Shown: one piece after another, positions 52,029-59,998 of the stretch | Position numbering within the stretch: position 1 is the first letter of the stretch | Layout: each line of letters begins with the position of its first letter | DNA from: Micromonospora sp. NBC_01796 | GTDB lineage: Bacteria; Actinomycetota; Actinomycetes; Mycobacteriales; Micromonosporaceae | Length of the DNA: 64,000 nt | Assembly (NCBI RefSeq): GCF_035917455.1 | Contig: NZ_CP109078.1 | Location: forward strand, 4,820,001 to 4,884,000 | Direction of reading: 5' to 3' | Position numbers and translations under genes: made by a program | Notes under the pieces: generated by a model | The model's input: the letters and a program-made list of their open reading frames with translations, nothing else | Told to the model about the DNA's origin: nothing | The model's database searches: none

Positions 52029-54431
52029 ATGCTGTCCGACGTGACCACCCCTCAAGATCTCGACGATCGGTTCCGGGAGGCGGTCGGCGGTCTGGTCGTA
52101 CCCACCCCGGTACGCTCGGCCGACGGGCCGGTCCGCGACGGCGCCACGCTCACCGGCGTACGTGCCATGGAACTGTTCGACGCCCAGCTCACCAGCCGGC
52201 ACCTCGACCTCGCCGCGCGTTGGCTGCGCAGCTTCGGTGAGGGCTTCTACACGATCGGTTCCGCCGGCCACGAGGGCAACGCCGCGGTGGCCGCCGCCGT
52301 ACGCGCCACCGATCCTGCCCTGCTGCACTACCGCTCCGGTGCCTTCTACGCGGCCAGGATGGCCCAGGCTGCCGCCGTACCGGCGTTGGCGGGTGACGGT
52401 GACGGGGGCGACGAGGCTTCGAGCCCGGTATTCGGTGATCCGATCGCGAACGCTGCTCGGGACGTGCTGCGCGGGATCGTCGCCTCGGTGCAGGAGCCGA
52501 TCGCCGGTGGCCGGCACAAGGTCTTCGGCAACGCCGCCCTCGACATCATCCCGACCACCTCCACCATCGCCTCCCACCTGCCCAGGGCGGTCGGGGTCGG
52601 GTTCGCCGTCGAACGCCTGCGCCGGGGTGCGGCCAACCCCGCCGCGCGGCACCGGGGCGGCAGCCCGAGCCGGCTCACCGACGCCCGTACGGCCGCCGCC
52701 GAGGCACGAGCGGCCTGGCCGGCGGACGCGATAGTGGTCTGCTCGTTCGGGGACGCCTCCGTCAACCACGCCAGCGCCACCGCCGCGTTCAACACGGCGG
52801 GCTGGTGCGACCACACCGGCCTGCGGATCCCCGTACTTTTCGTGTGCGAGGACAACGGGCTGGGGATCAGCGTCCGGTCACCGGACGGGTGGGTGGCCGC
52901 CGCGCTGTCCGCGAAGCCCGGCATCCGCTACTTCGCCGCCGACGGCTGCGACCTGGCCCAGGCGTACGACGTCGCCAGCGAGGCAGCAGCCTGGGTACGC
53001 CGGCACCGGCGCCCCGCCGTCCTGCACCTGTCCACGGTGCGGCTGATGGGACACGCGGGGGCGGACGCGGAGGTGGCGTACCGGCCGGCGAGCGAGTTGC
53101 AGCGGGACCTGGGACGGGACCCGCTGATCGGCACCGCCAAACTGATCGTGGAAGCGGGGCTGGCCACCCCGGAGCAGGTGATCGCGCGGTACGACGCGGT
53201 CGGCTGGCAGGTGCGCAAGGTGGCCGAGGAGGTCCTCGGCGAGGCCAAACTGACCACCGCCGCCGACATCGTCGCCCCGCTCGCCCCACGCCGGCCCGTA
53301 CGCGTCTCCCGTACCGTCGCCGAGGCGGGGACCTGGGGGGCGGGACCGGGGGCCGCCGCACGGGCTGCCGCGTTCGGTGACCGGCTGCCCGAGGCGGCGG
53401 GACCGCTGACCCTGGCACAGACCATCAACGCGGCGCTGGCCGACGGGATGCTCGACTACCCGGGGATGACCGTCTTCGGCGAGGACGTCGCCGCCAAGGG
53501 CGGGGTGTACGGGGTGACGAAGGGGCTGCGGGACCGGTTCGGCGCCTCCAGGGTCTTCGACACGCTCCTGGACGAGACGAGCGTGCTCGGGTTGGGGCTC
53601 GGTGCCGGGCTGGGCGGGATGCTGCCGGTCCCGGAGATCCAGTACCTGGCGTACCTGCACAACGCCGAGGACCAGTTGCGCGGCGAGGCCGCCACCATGC
53701 AGTTCTTCTCCAAGGGGGCCTACCGGAACCCGATGGTGGTACGGGTGGCGGGGCTGGCGTACCAGGAGGGGTTCGGCGGGCACTTCCACAACGACAACTC
53801 GGTTGCCGTACTCCGGGATGTTCCCGGTCTTGTGCTCGCGGTCCCGTCGCGGCCCGACGACGCCGCGCCGATGCTGCGCTCGTGCCTGGCCAGTGCCGCG
53901 GTCGACGGGACCGTCTGCGTCTTCCTGGAGCCGATCGCGCTCTACCACACCCGTGATCTTTACTCTGACGGCGACGACGAGTGGTTGGCGCCCTACCTGG
54001 GGCCGGGTGGCTGGGCCAGCGGACACGTGCCGATCGGCCGGGCCAGGGTCTACGGCGTAGGGTCCGCCGAAGACATCACGATCATCACTTTCGGTAACGG
54101 CGTACGCATGTCCCTGCGAGCCGCCTCCCGGCTGGCCGAGGAGGGCATCGGGACGCGGGTGGTGGACCTGCGTTGGCTGGCCCCGCTGCCGGTCGCGGAC
54201 ATCTTCCGGGAGGCTTCCGCCACTGGTCGGGTGCTGGTCGTGGACGAGACACGCCGGTCCGGAGGGGTCGGTGAGGGCGTGGTCGCCGGCCTGGTGGATG
54301 CTGGATATGTGGGTGTTGTGCGACGCGTTGCGTCAATTGACTCGTTTGTACCCTTAGGTCCGGCTGCGCGCGAGGTGCTGGTGTCCGAAGATGCCATTAC
54401 CCAGGGTGCCCGTACGCTGCTGGCACGGTAA
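52029..54431 (+). CDS. Fused E1 alpha/beta 2-oxoacid dehydrogenase
   Basis: 800 aa. Single-chain version of the normally two-subunit E1 (branched-chain 2-oxoacid or acetoin dehydrogenase type). The alpha half (1 to about 450) has GSAGHEGNAAVAAA, HYRSGAFYAARM and the TPP motif SFGDASVNHASATAAFNTAG, ending in CEDN. The beta half holds MTVFGEDVAAKGGVYGVTKG, FLEPIALYHTRDLY and a transketolase C domain (RVVDLRWLAPLPV, VLVVDETRRSGGVGEGVV). No E2 or E3 is nearby. The ATG at 52029 has no good ribosome site; GTG at 52041 is another possible start. Confidence 0.88.
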   Translation: MLSDVTTPQDLDDRFREAVGGLVVPTPVRSADGPVRDGATLTGVRAMELFDAQLTSRHLDLAARWLRSFGEGFYTIGSAGHEGNAAVAAAVRATDPALLHYRSGAFYAARMAQAAAVPALAGDGDGGDEASSPVFGDPIANAARDVLRGIVASVQEPIAGGRHKVFGNAALDIIPTTSTIASHLPRAVGVGFAVERLRRGAANPAARHRGGSPSRLTDARTAAAEARAAWPADAIVVCSFGDASVNHASATAAFNTAGWCDHTGLRIPVLFVCEDNGLGISVRSPDGWVAAALSAKPGIRYFAADGCDLAQAYDVASEAAAWVRRHRRPAVLHLSTVRLMGHAGADAEVAYRPASELQRDLGRDPLIGTAKLIVEAGLATPEQVIARYDAVGWQVRKVAEEVLGEAKLTTAADIVAPLAPRRPVRVSRTVAEAGTWGAGPGAAARAAAFGDRLPEAAGPLTLAQTINAALADGMLDYPGMTVFGEDVAAKGGVYGVTKGLRDRFGASRVFDTLLDETSVLGLGLGAGLGGMLPVPEIQYLAYLHNAEDQLRGEAATMQFFSKGAYRNPMVVRVAGLAYQEGFGGHFHNDNSVAVLRDVPGLVLAVPSRPDDAAPMLRSCLASAAVDGTVCVFLEPIALYHTRDLYSDGDDEWLAPYLGPGGWASGHVPIGRARVYGVGSAEDITIITFGNGVRMSLRAASRLAEEGIGTRVVDLRWLAPLPVADIFREASATGRVLVVDETRRSGGVGEGVVAGLVDAGYVGVVRRVASIDSFVPLGPAAREVLVSEDAITQGARTLLAR

Positions 54432-54542
54432 ATTCGCATCCACTCGGTGCGCCACTTGCGCCGAGCCGAACAACTGTGTGGACTCTGCCCTACCGGCACC
54501 GACTGGTGCCGGGTTGTAGCTGAGATGAGGAGGCACGCGACA

Positions 54543-54980
54543 GTGAGCGCGACCGCTGGTCAGGCCGCCGACGGAGTACGGAGCCTGGCGGACCGGTTCG
54601 GCATCGAGCCGGGCATGGTCGTCATGGAGATGGGTTACGACGAAGATGTCGACCAGGAACTCCGTGACGCCCTGACCGACCGCTGCGGAGAGCTGGTCGA
54701 CGAGGACACCGACGAGGTGGTGGACGCCGTACTGGTCTGGTACCGGGACGGCGACGGCGACCTCTTCGAGCTTCTCGTGGATGCCCTCGGCCCACTGGCC
54801 GACAACGGCGTGGTGTGGCTGTTGACGCCCAAGGCCGGACGTGACGGCCACGTCGAGCCCAGTGAGGTGAGTGAGTCGGCACCAACCGCCGGCCTCCAGC
54901 AGACCTCCACGATCAACGCCGGCAAGGACTGGAGCGGGGCCCGTCTGGTCCTGCGCCGGGGAGCCAAAGTGAAGAAGTAG
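54543..54980 (+). CDS. DUF3052 family protein
   Basis: 145 aa, acidic. Matches DUF3052: LADRFGIEPGMVVMEMGYDED, LLVDALGPLADNGVVWLLTP, then KDWSGARLVLRRG. Function unknown; in streptomycetes it also sits near aceE. GTG at 54543 has GAGGAGG upstream; an in-frame ATG at 54525 is less likely. Confidence 0.9.
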   Translation: MSATAGQAADGVRSLADRFGIEPGMVVMEMGYDEDVDQELRDALTDRCGELVDEDTDEVVDAVLVWYRDGDGDLFELLVDALGPLADNGVVWLLTPKAGRDGHVEPSEVSESAPTAGLQQTSTINAGKDWSGARLVLRRGAKVKK

Positions 54981-55071
54981 CGTCACCACCCAGTGCGGAG
55001 AAGGCGGGGTGCCGGTCGGGGGAGACCGGTGCTCGGTTGATCCGCGTGCCATTCGTGACAGGAGCCGATCC

Positions 55072-55536
55072 ATGCCGATCGAGGTTGGTGCCCAGGCGCC
55101 CGACTTCGTGCTGAAGGACCAGAACAACCAGGAGGTACGCCTCTCGGACTTCCGGGAACGGCGGACCGTACTGCTGGTCTTCTACCCGCTGGCCTTCTCC
55201 GGCACCTGCCAGGGCGAGCTGTCCGAGGCACGCGACAACCTCGGCGAGTACGTCAACGACAACGTCCAGTTGTTGACGATCAGCGTCGACTCGGTTTACA
55301 GCCACAAGGTCTGGTCCATCGAGCAGGGCTACGAGTTCCCGCTCCTGGCCGACTTCTGGCCGCACGGCGAGGTGGCCCAGGCGTACGGCGTCTTCAACGA
55401 CGTCAAGGGGTACGCCAACCGGGGCACCTTCGTGATCGACAGGGCGGGCGTGGTCCGCTTCGCCGAGATGAACGCCCCCGGCGAAGCCCGCGACCAGGCA
55501 GGCTGGCGCAAGGCGCTGGCCGTGGCCACCGCCTGA
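55072..55536 (+). CDS. ahpE: One-cysteine peroxiredoxin AhpE
   Basis: 154 aa. Reduces hydrogen peroxide, organic peroxides and peroxynitrite. Peroxidatic Cys46 lies in YPLAFSGTCQGEL, the AhpE-type version of the PxxxTxxC motif. There is no resolving Cys in the usual place, so mycothiol or mycoredoxin would recycle it. ATG at 55072 behind AGGAG. A stem-loop (55551-55594) follows. Confidence 0.93.
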   Translation: MPIEVGAQAPDFVLKDQNNQEVRLSDFRERRTVLLVFYPLAFSGTCQGELSEARDNLGEYVNDNVQLLTISVDSVYSHKVWSIEQGYEFPLLADFWPHGEVAQAYGVFNDVKGYANRGTFVIDRAGVVRFAEMNAPGEARDQAGWRKALAVATA

Positions 55537-55550
55537 ACAGGGTCTCAGCG

Positions 55551-55596
55551 TGGTCTTGGGAGGTTCCCCGCGTGGGGATGCGGGGAGCTTCCAAGA
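55551..55596 (+). terminator. Terminator-like stem-loop after ahpE
   Basis: GGTTCCCCGC pairs with GCGGGGAGCT(T) and, outside, TCTTGGGA with TCCAAGA, giving an imperfect stem of about 19 bp around an 8-nt loop. Confidence 0.6.
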
Positions 55597-55689
55597 TCTA
55601 AACCCCCGGGGTACGCCGCCTCAGGTGACCCGGAGCCACGCGGCAGGGTAAGCTTGCCGCCGCCGGACGCTGCACGTACGAGCGTTCCC

Positions 55690-55761
55690 GGGCGCGTAGC
55701 TCAGTGGGAGAGCACTCGCCTTACAAGCGAGGGGTCGCAGGTTCGAAACCTGCCGCGCCCA
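55690..55761 (+). tRNA. tRNA-Val (anticodon TAC)
   Basis: Full cloverleaf: acceptor GGGCGCG/CGCGCCC, D-stem GCTC/GAGC, anticodon stem CTCGC/GCGAG with loop CTTACAA (anticodon TAC at 55732-55734), T-arm GCAGG-TTCGAAA-CCTGC, discriminator A. No CCA is coded. Base composition and gene type change right after it, so its 3' end is a likely integration site. Confidence 0.95.
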
Positions 55762-56096
55762 CATAACTTCTTTGAACTGCGGAAGTGTTTGCAAAGCATG
55801 ATGCCGAAGCGTTCGATCTGAGGTCGCGGTGAGGACTTTTGGGCGTCGGGCGGGACGATGATCAGTCCCGCGCGCGTCCGGCTAGAGACTCAACTCCCCG
55901 GATGGAGAAGGAGACCTCGTCGGGTTGCGGTACGGATCTGGGTGGTTTGCGCCCGCTATCCAGCCTGCCATCGACCCGCGTAAGTCGACCGAAGCCAGCT
56001 CCCGTCACGAGATGTCAACGGTGCAACCGACGTGGTGTGCCTGGTGGCCGTCCGCTCTTAGGGTGGGCGGGCCGATGGCAGGCGGAATTGCCAGAA
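55762..56096. other. Spacer after the tRNA, no gene seen
   Basis: 335 bases between the tRNA and the unknown gene at 56097. A plus-strand frame from 55839 to 56156 is open but has no family likeness and overlaps the next gene, so I leave it out. No second copy of the tRNA 3' end is here. Confidence 0.5.
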
Positions 56097-56570
56097 CTAC
56101 TTAGGGGAAGGACTCGCAGAGTTTGGCGCCATGATTTCCTTCATGATGCGGTATAGAAACTCGCAGTTTGTCCCAGAGGCCTTCAGTTCGCCGCGAATGC
56201 TGGACAAGCCGCTTCCGGCAGTGCCCATGAATGCGACCGACACCCTGGAAGAGAGACTGGCTTCACCGGGATGGAAATCGGTCCTCTTCAAGCTAGAAAG
56301 TGCGATTGCGTTAGTGAACCGATAGAAATCCACACTATCTTCGGTCATGAAGTTGTGGGCTTCAGACATGAAGTCGGAAGAGAAGAACCAAGCGCTCTCG
56401 TAGATTCGTCCCTCCTTCCCGGTGACTTCGCTAATGAAAGCGCGGCCGATTTTCTGATCGTTGGGCAGCAAGTCTTGGGTTAGGGAGAACAGTTCCTGTA
56501 TCCGTGACATTACGTTTATGGATACATCGATCCGCTCAAGGTATTGAACTATGTTTGAAGGAAGGCTCAT
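56097..56570 (-). CDS. Unknown 157-aa protein coupled to the alarmone synthetase
   Basis: 157 aa, not recognised. Soluble; helical N-terminus (NIVQYLERIDVSINVMSRIQ), middle with aromatic residues (RIYESAWFFSSDFMSEAHNF), C-terminal helix CEFLYRIMKEIMA. Its ATG (56570) overlaps the stop of the RelA/SpoT-type gene by 4 bases, so the two are made together. AT-rich codon use unlike the chromosome. By position it is the candidate antitoxin or partner of the synthetase; that role is an inference. Confidence 0.7.
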   Translation of the reverse strand: MSLPSNIVQYLERIDVSINVMSRIQELFSLTQDLLPNDQKIGRAFISEVTGKEGRIYESAWFFSSDFMSEAHNFMTEDSVDFYRFTNAIALSSLKRTDFHPGEASLSSRVSVAFMGTAGSGLSSIRGELKASGTNCEFLYRIMKEIMAPNSASPSPK

Positions 56571-57379
56571 GGGGTGTTTCCTCGCTTCCGAACCTCCATG
56601 ATCATCCCTTCCATATAATGCAGAACATGTCCAAGGTAGTTGGGCAAGAACTCGGGACTTTCGTAGTCCCACTGCCATTTCTTATCGCGTGGCGTCGACC
56701 TGGAGCGCCGCTGTTCGTAGTAGTCATGAGTGAGTTTACGAATGACGTCCTGCAATTGTGTTGTTACCTGAATCTCCAGTCGAACACGAATAATTTCTGT
56801 GTCCCAGTCCAGCTTGGGAATTTCTAAGTCGAACCAGAGGTAGCAATGTGCTGCGTAGTAGCCTTCGTCGCGCGCTTCAAAGTCAGCCGCAAATTCATGC
56901 CCGTATTTCTCTGCAATTTCCTTCAGTTTCGCAACTAGAAACTGTACGCCATCTAGATACTTGACCACGACAGTGGTTCGTACAACATCATTAGTTGCTA
57001 CGTACCAGTTGGCAGGTGTGATCCAGTTCTGGTCCGGTGGATGTGGCCACCGATCGTTGTTCAGTACATTCTTGCGATAAGTCTTGTCCAGGATTGAGTC
57101 ATAGGGCTTCAGATATATGTTCGGTACATCCAGGTTGGCTAAAAGTCGGTAACCTGTAGCGATTGTGTATTCGTCGTTGAATTCGCGCAAGTTTGCTAAA
57201 ATCGCCTGCCATGCTTCAGATGTCGCTACGTCGTTCCGAATCTTTGCACCTACCGTCTCGTAGCGCCCTTTTGTGGCAAGGGCATTACCGGCCGCTTGGT
57301 CCTTAGACGCAAGCCATTGTGGATACTCTCCCCATGCGGGACGATTTGCCTCTTTCGAGTCTTCCTCTGTGCCTACCAC
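56567..57379 (-). CDS. RelA/SpoT-domain alarmone synthetase, toxSAS candidate
   Basis: 270 aa. I identify a stand-alone nucleotide pyrophosphokinase (RelA/SpoT synthetase) domain. It has the ATP-side motif KPYDSILDKTYRKN (K91, S95, K99), the Mg-binding Asp in NDVVRTTVVVKYL (D131), and the GTP-side loop GYYAAHCYL (173-181). The catalytic glutamate is in LEIQVTTQLQD (E202), with the following helix LTHDYYEQRR (H218). No hydrolase, TGS or ACT domain is present, so it is a small alarmone synthetase. An extra N-terminal region of about 60 aa and a C-terminal helical part (YLGHVLHYMEGMIMEVRKR) surround it. GTG 57379 has GGAGG 8 bases upstream; GTG 57394 is possible without one. Toxic members (toxSAS) pyrophosphorylate tRNA or make ppApp and are paired with an antitoxin. 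Confidence 0.78.
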   Translation of the reverse strand: MVGTEEDSKEANRPAWGEYPQWLASKDQAAGNALATKGRYETVGAKIRNDVATSEAWQAILANLREFNDEYTIATGYRLLANLDVPNIYLKPYDSILDKTYRKNVLNNDRWPHPPDQNWITPANWYVATNDVVRTTVVVKYLDGVQFLVAKLKEIAEKYGHEFAADFEARDEGYYAAHCYLWFDLEIPKLDWDTEIIRVRLEIQVTTQLQDVIRKLTHDYYEQRRSRSTPRDKKWQWDYESPEFLPNYLGHVLHYMEGMIMEVRKRGNTP

Positions 57380-57713
57380 CGAGCGGGCCTCCACGGTACT
57401 TGATCAAATCATAAGTCGGCTGCGCGTGCCGTCCGCCTCTGGCATCAGATTCGCTTGCTTGTCTCGTGCTGAGGGTGAATCCATCAACGTCAGATGGCGG
57501 TTTGAGCACGCCGGGTGAACTCGCACTCACGACGGCTGCCCGACTTTACAACCAAAGGCTCCGTTGAGTCAGCCCCACCGGTCGGCTGACGGACAGCAAG
57601 CAACACGGCGGACAACGCGCTGCAACATGTCGCTCGGACCTTACCTTTTCTCTCCGCACATGCTGCCACCAGCCAGGATGGCTACGAGCTGATGTGGGTG
57701 AGTCTGGTGCAGT

Positions 57714-57884
57714 GGCAACCACGCCGACCCGACGAAAGACCTGAACTCCTGGGCCACCCCGACAACCGTCAAACTGAGCAAGGCCGAACAGGTCATCGCT
57801 CGCGACGCCACCGTCCGTATGGAGTGTCAAGGTTTCCTTGCCGCGGTGCTCCGGGCGCAAGCCTGCTCTAGGGGCGCGGATTGA
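57714..57884 (+). pseudogene. Possible gene fragment, exported-protein tail
   Basis: A frame of 56 codons without a start, ending in a stop at 57882. The text DPTKDLNSWATPTTVKLSKA and EQVIARDATVRMECQGFLAA recalls the repeated D-V-x-C segments of exported actinomycete lipoproteins. The rest of 57380-57971 shows no gene. Weakly supported. Confidence 0.3.
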
Positions 57885-57971
57885 CGGCCTACGGGATGGT
57901 TGACGGTGGATTAGAACATTTCGCCCTGTAGTGGGCATCGGTTCTCGTAGGGACGAGCGCGGTGAGGCGCG

Positions 57972-58190
57972 TTGAGTGAGGCGGCGCTATCGATTGCCGA
58001 ACTGGGACGGACGAACGTCGAGGCTGCTGCGGTGCGGGCGACCCACGTGGTAGATCTCGCCGCCTCGATCAATTCACCGCGGATCGAAACGGTACGCGAC
58101 CTCCAGCGCCGTATCACTCCGTACGGTGGGGTATACGAAGTGCAGGCTTCACCGCCCATGCTGTCGAACTTCTGGGGGCTTGCCGCTTAG
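57972..58190 (+). pseudogene. C-terminal fragment of an XRE/TPR-type regulator
   Basis: 72 codons (SIAELGRTNVEAAAVRATHV, SINSPRIETVRDLQRRITPY) that look like the final TPR helices of the large XRE-type regulators common in actinomycetes. The DNA-binding part is missing. The TTG at 57972 follows GGTGAGG, but a functional protein is unlikely. Judged a remnant of an older gene. Confidence 0.45.
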
Positions 58191-58295
58191 TCGGACGCTC
58201 AATCATGCTCCCTGAGCGCGAGTCGGCAAGGTAGCTGGAGAACCTGGGCCGTACGGCTTACTCCGATTGGTGCAAGGTGCAACTACCCTGCACCA

Positions 58296-59018
58296 ATGCG
58301 AGTTGACTGGGGCAATGTGCCTGGGTGGATCGGATCTGCGTCCCTCTTGCTTGCCTTTCGGGTCTTCCTTCGAGATCGAACGGCTGCTGAACGAGCGCAA
58401 GTAGATGTTGTCGGTATCTGGTGGAAGACCGAACGCGAGTTCAGGTTCACGGGTGAGTCCCGCGTAGAGGAGTTCCGATTCAAGACCTATGTCCGCAATG
58501 GTAGTGACCTGCCCGTAGAAGTCACCTATGCTGCCTGCGAAATACGCACGCGTTGGTTGGTTCCTGACATCGGGCAGGCTTACCTCGATCGAGACCATCC
58601 GCAGTATCCCGGTGCTTGGTCTGTTCAGCCTGGGCTGCGGTTCGACCAAATGTTTATTGGTCCGATCCGCGTGCCTCCTCAGGAGACATGGGAGGCGGAC
58701 TGGCAGAACCATAACGTTGCGCACCTGGCGCCGAACCAGGCTGTACAACTCGAACCATTCGTAGATGGAGTGCATTGCGTTCTTAACTGGGCCATCGTTA
58801 CTGACAACGCGGGCCGGCGCTGGCTTACCCATCATCAGTACGGGCGGCGTGCGCGCCGGATGCGCTGGTACACCTGGGGTGGGGCATACTTGCCCCACTC
58901 CTACAAAGGCAAAGGTGCCCGTGCGGTAAATAAACTGTGGATTCGAGTCACTGAACGGTCAAAAGAATTGTCGGCGGCATTGGTCAAACTCGTGAAGGCC
59001 CGCTTGCGCGACTCGTAA
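58296..59018 (+). CDS. Unknown protein with an N-terminal membrane anchor
   Basis: 240 aa. Begins with one hydrophobic helix (VPGWIGSASLLLAFRVFL) and has a cytoplasmic body with beta-rich text (EFRFKTYVRNGSDLPVEVTY, VPPQETWEADWQN) and a basic C-terminus. No family recognised. Base composition is mixed, lower in GC than the chromosome. It ends 4 bases before the end of the convergent DUF4145 gene. No ribosome site is seen at ATG 58296. Confidence 0.65.
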   Translation: MRVDWGNVPGWIGSASLLLAFRVFLRDRTAAERAQVDVVGIWWKTEREFRFTGESRVEEFRFKTYVRNGSDLPVEVTYAACEIRTRWLVPDIGQAYLDRDHPQYPGAWSVQPGLRFDQMFIGPIRVPPQETWEADWQNHNVAHLAPNQAVQLEPFVDGVHCVLNWAIVTDNAGRRWLTHHQYGRRARRMRWYTWGGAYLPHSYKGKGARAVNKLWIRVTERSKELSAALVKLVKARLRDS

Positions 59019-59022
59019 TGCA

Positions 59023-59640
59023 CTACCTAGCTGCGGTTTGCTTCTTCGCAAAGCGTGCTGCGCGAGCCTTAGCAACTCGTTCTGGAGCTTGAAATACTTC
59101 TTCTAATACCTCGTCCATCAGGGTGAGCACCAAGTCGGTATCCTCGGGGGAGACGGGGTCTACGAAGTCCCCGTGAGCCATATCGTTCCCGAGATGTCTG
59201 ACTTCGTGCGCGCCTTCCTTTACATATTCTCGAATCAATCCATTGGTATGCATCTGATCGATCTTGGAAACCAGGCTTCCGGTCGTTATGCCTTTTTGCT
59301 TTGCTGTTGCCTCGATTGCCGATCGGGCTAGTAGAACCGCGGCTCGGTATGCCTTGATGCTATTGCAGCGATACGCTTCATCTGCGGTTTCTGCGATGTG
59401 GTCCGGTACATCGCTAAACTGTTTACCGCCTACCTGTTCTGGCCACATTCGTAGAATTTTTCCGCTGCCATCTACGACTGTTATTACAAGCCCGTGGCAT
59501 AATTCGTTGGCACACATCTCTACGCGCGTATGCAGTTGAGTCGTGCGGCCCATGTTGAATGCTAATGGGGGAGTTCCGAGGTTCTGGAGAGATTGGAAAT
59601 TCGTCAATGAGTGGCAGAATGGGCAGGTGGTGGCGGCCAT
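59023..59640 (-). CDS. Zinc-ribbon DUF4145 domain protein
   Basis: 205 aa. N-terminal zinc-ribbon-like cysteines (Cys6, Cys9, Cys43, Cys48: TTCPFCHS and EMCANELCHG), then an all-helical DUF4145 domain with its usual conserved positions (YRAAVLLARSAIEATAKQKG; EVRHLGNDMAHGDF). DUF4145 proteins occur alone or joined to restriction and nuclease parts in defence islands; the function is unknown. AT-richer than the genome. ATG at 59640; no clear ribosome site. Confidence 0.75.
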   Translation of the reverse strand: MAATTCPFCHSLTNFQSLQNLGTPPLAFNMGRTTQLHTRVEMCANELCHGLVITVVDGSGKILRMWPEQVGGKQFSDVPDHIAETADEAYRCNSIKAYRAAVLLARSAIEATAKQKGITTGSLVSKIDQMHTNGLIREYVKEGAHEVRHLGNDMAHGDFVDPVSPEDTDLVLTLMDEVLEEVFQAPERVAKARAARFAKKQTAAR

Positions 59641-59998
59641 AGTCGGCAATGGTAACAGTCTTGGTTGACTTACGGGGTTTGCTGCCTGGAGGTAACCCCG
59701 GCGAGCCGACAGCGAGCGCGAGTACCGTCTCGGTCGGTCGTCCCTCAGAGCCGGGTGCGCTGGTGTCGTTGCGAGTCTCGTTCGGGCGACGGCTTGATGT
59801 ACGCGCGGGACGTTGCTTTGACCAACTCGGGTCCGCTCGTTCGCGATTGCTGTCACCGGCATCCGTACCTGCTGAAGGTCCCCGCTGGCCTTGAGGTGTT
59901 CGTGACTTATTGATTTCTTGTGGGTACCGTCCGCATCGGTCTGAGTTGGCGCGAGTACCGTCAGAAGTCAGACGGCCGCGTGCGGGAGGGGGGATCTC
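59641..59998. other. Spacer upstream of the XRE regulator
   Basis: 358 bases. A short plus-strand frame from ATG 59797 to 59913 codes text like SGPLVRDCCHRHPYLLKVPA, which may be a relic of a zinc-binding protein; I would not call it a gene. The promoter of the XRE regulator should lie near 59900-59980. Confidence 0.35.

Noticed and set aside
55839-56156. 105-codon plus-strand frame after the tRNA
   Set aside because: No family likeness, overlaps the end of a better-supported gene on the other strand, and no conserved text.
57546-57938. 130-codon minus-strand frame upstream of the alarmone synthetase
   Set aside because: Arg/His/Pro-rich text without conserved motifs; the other strand has more protein-like fragments.
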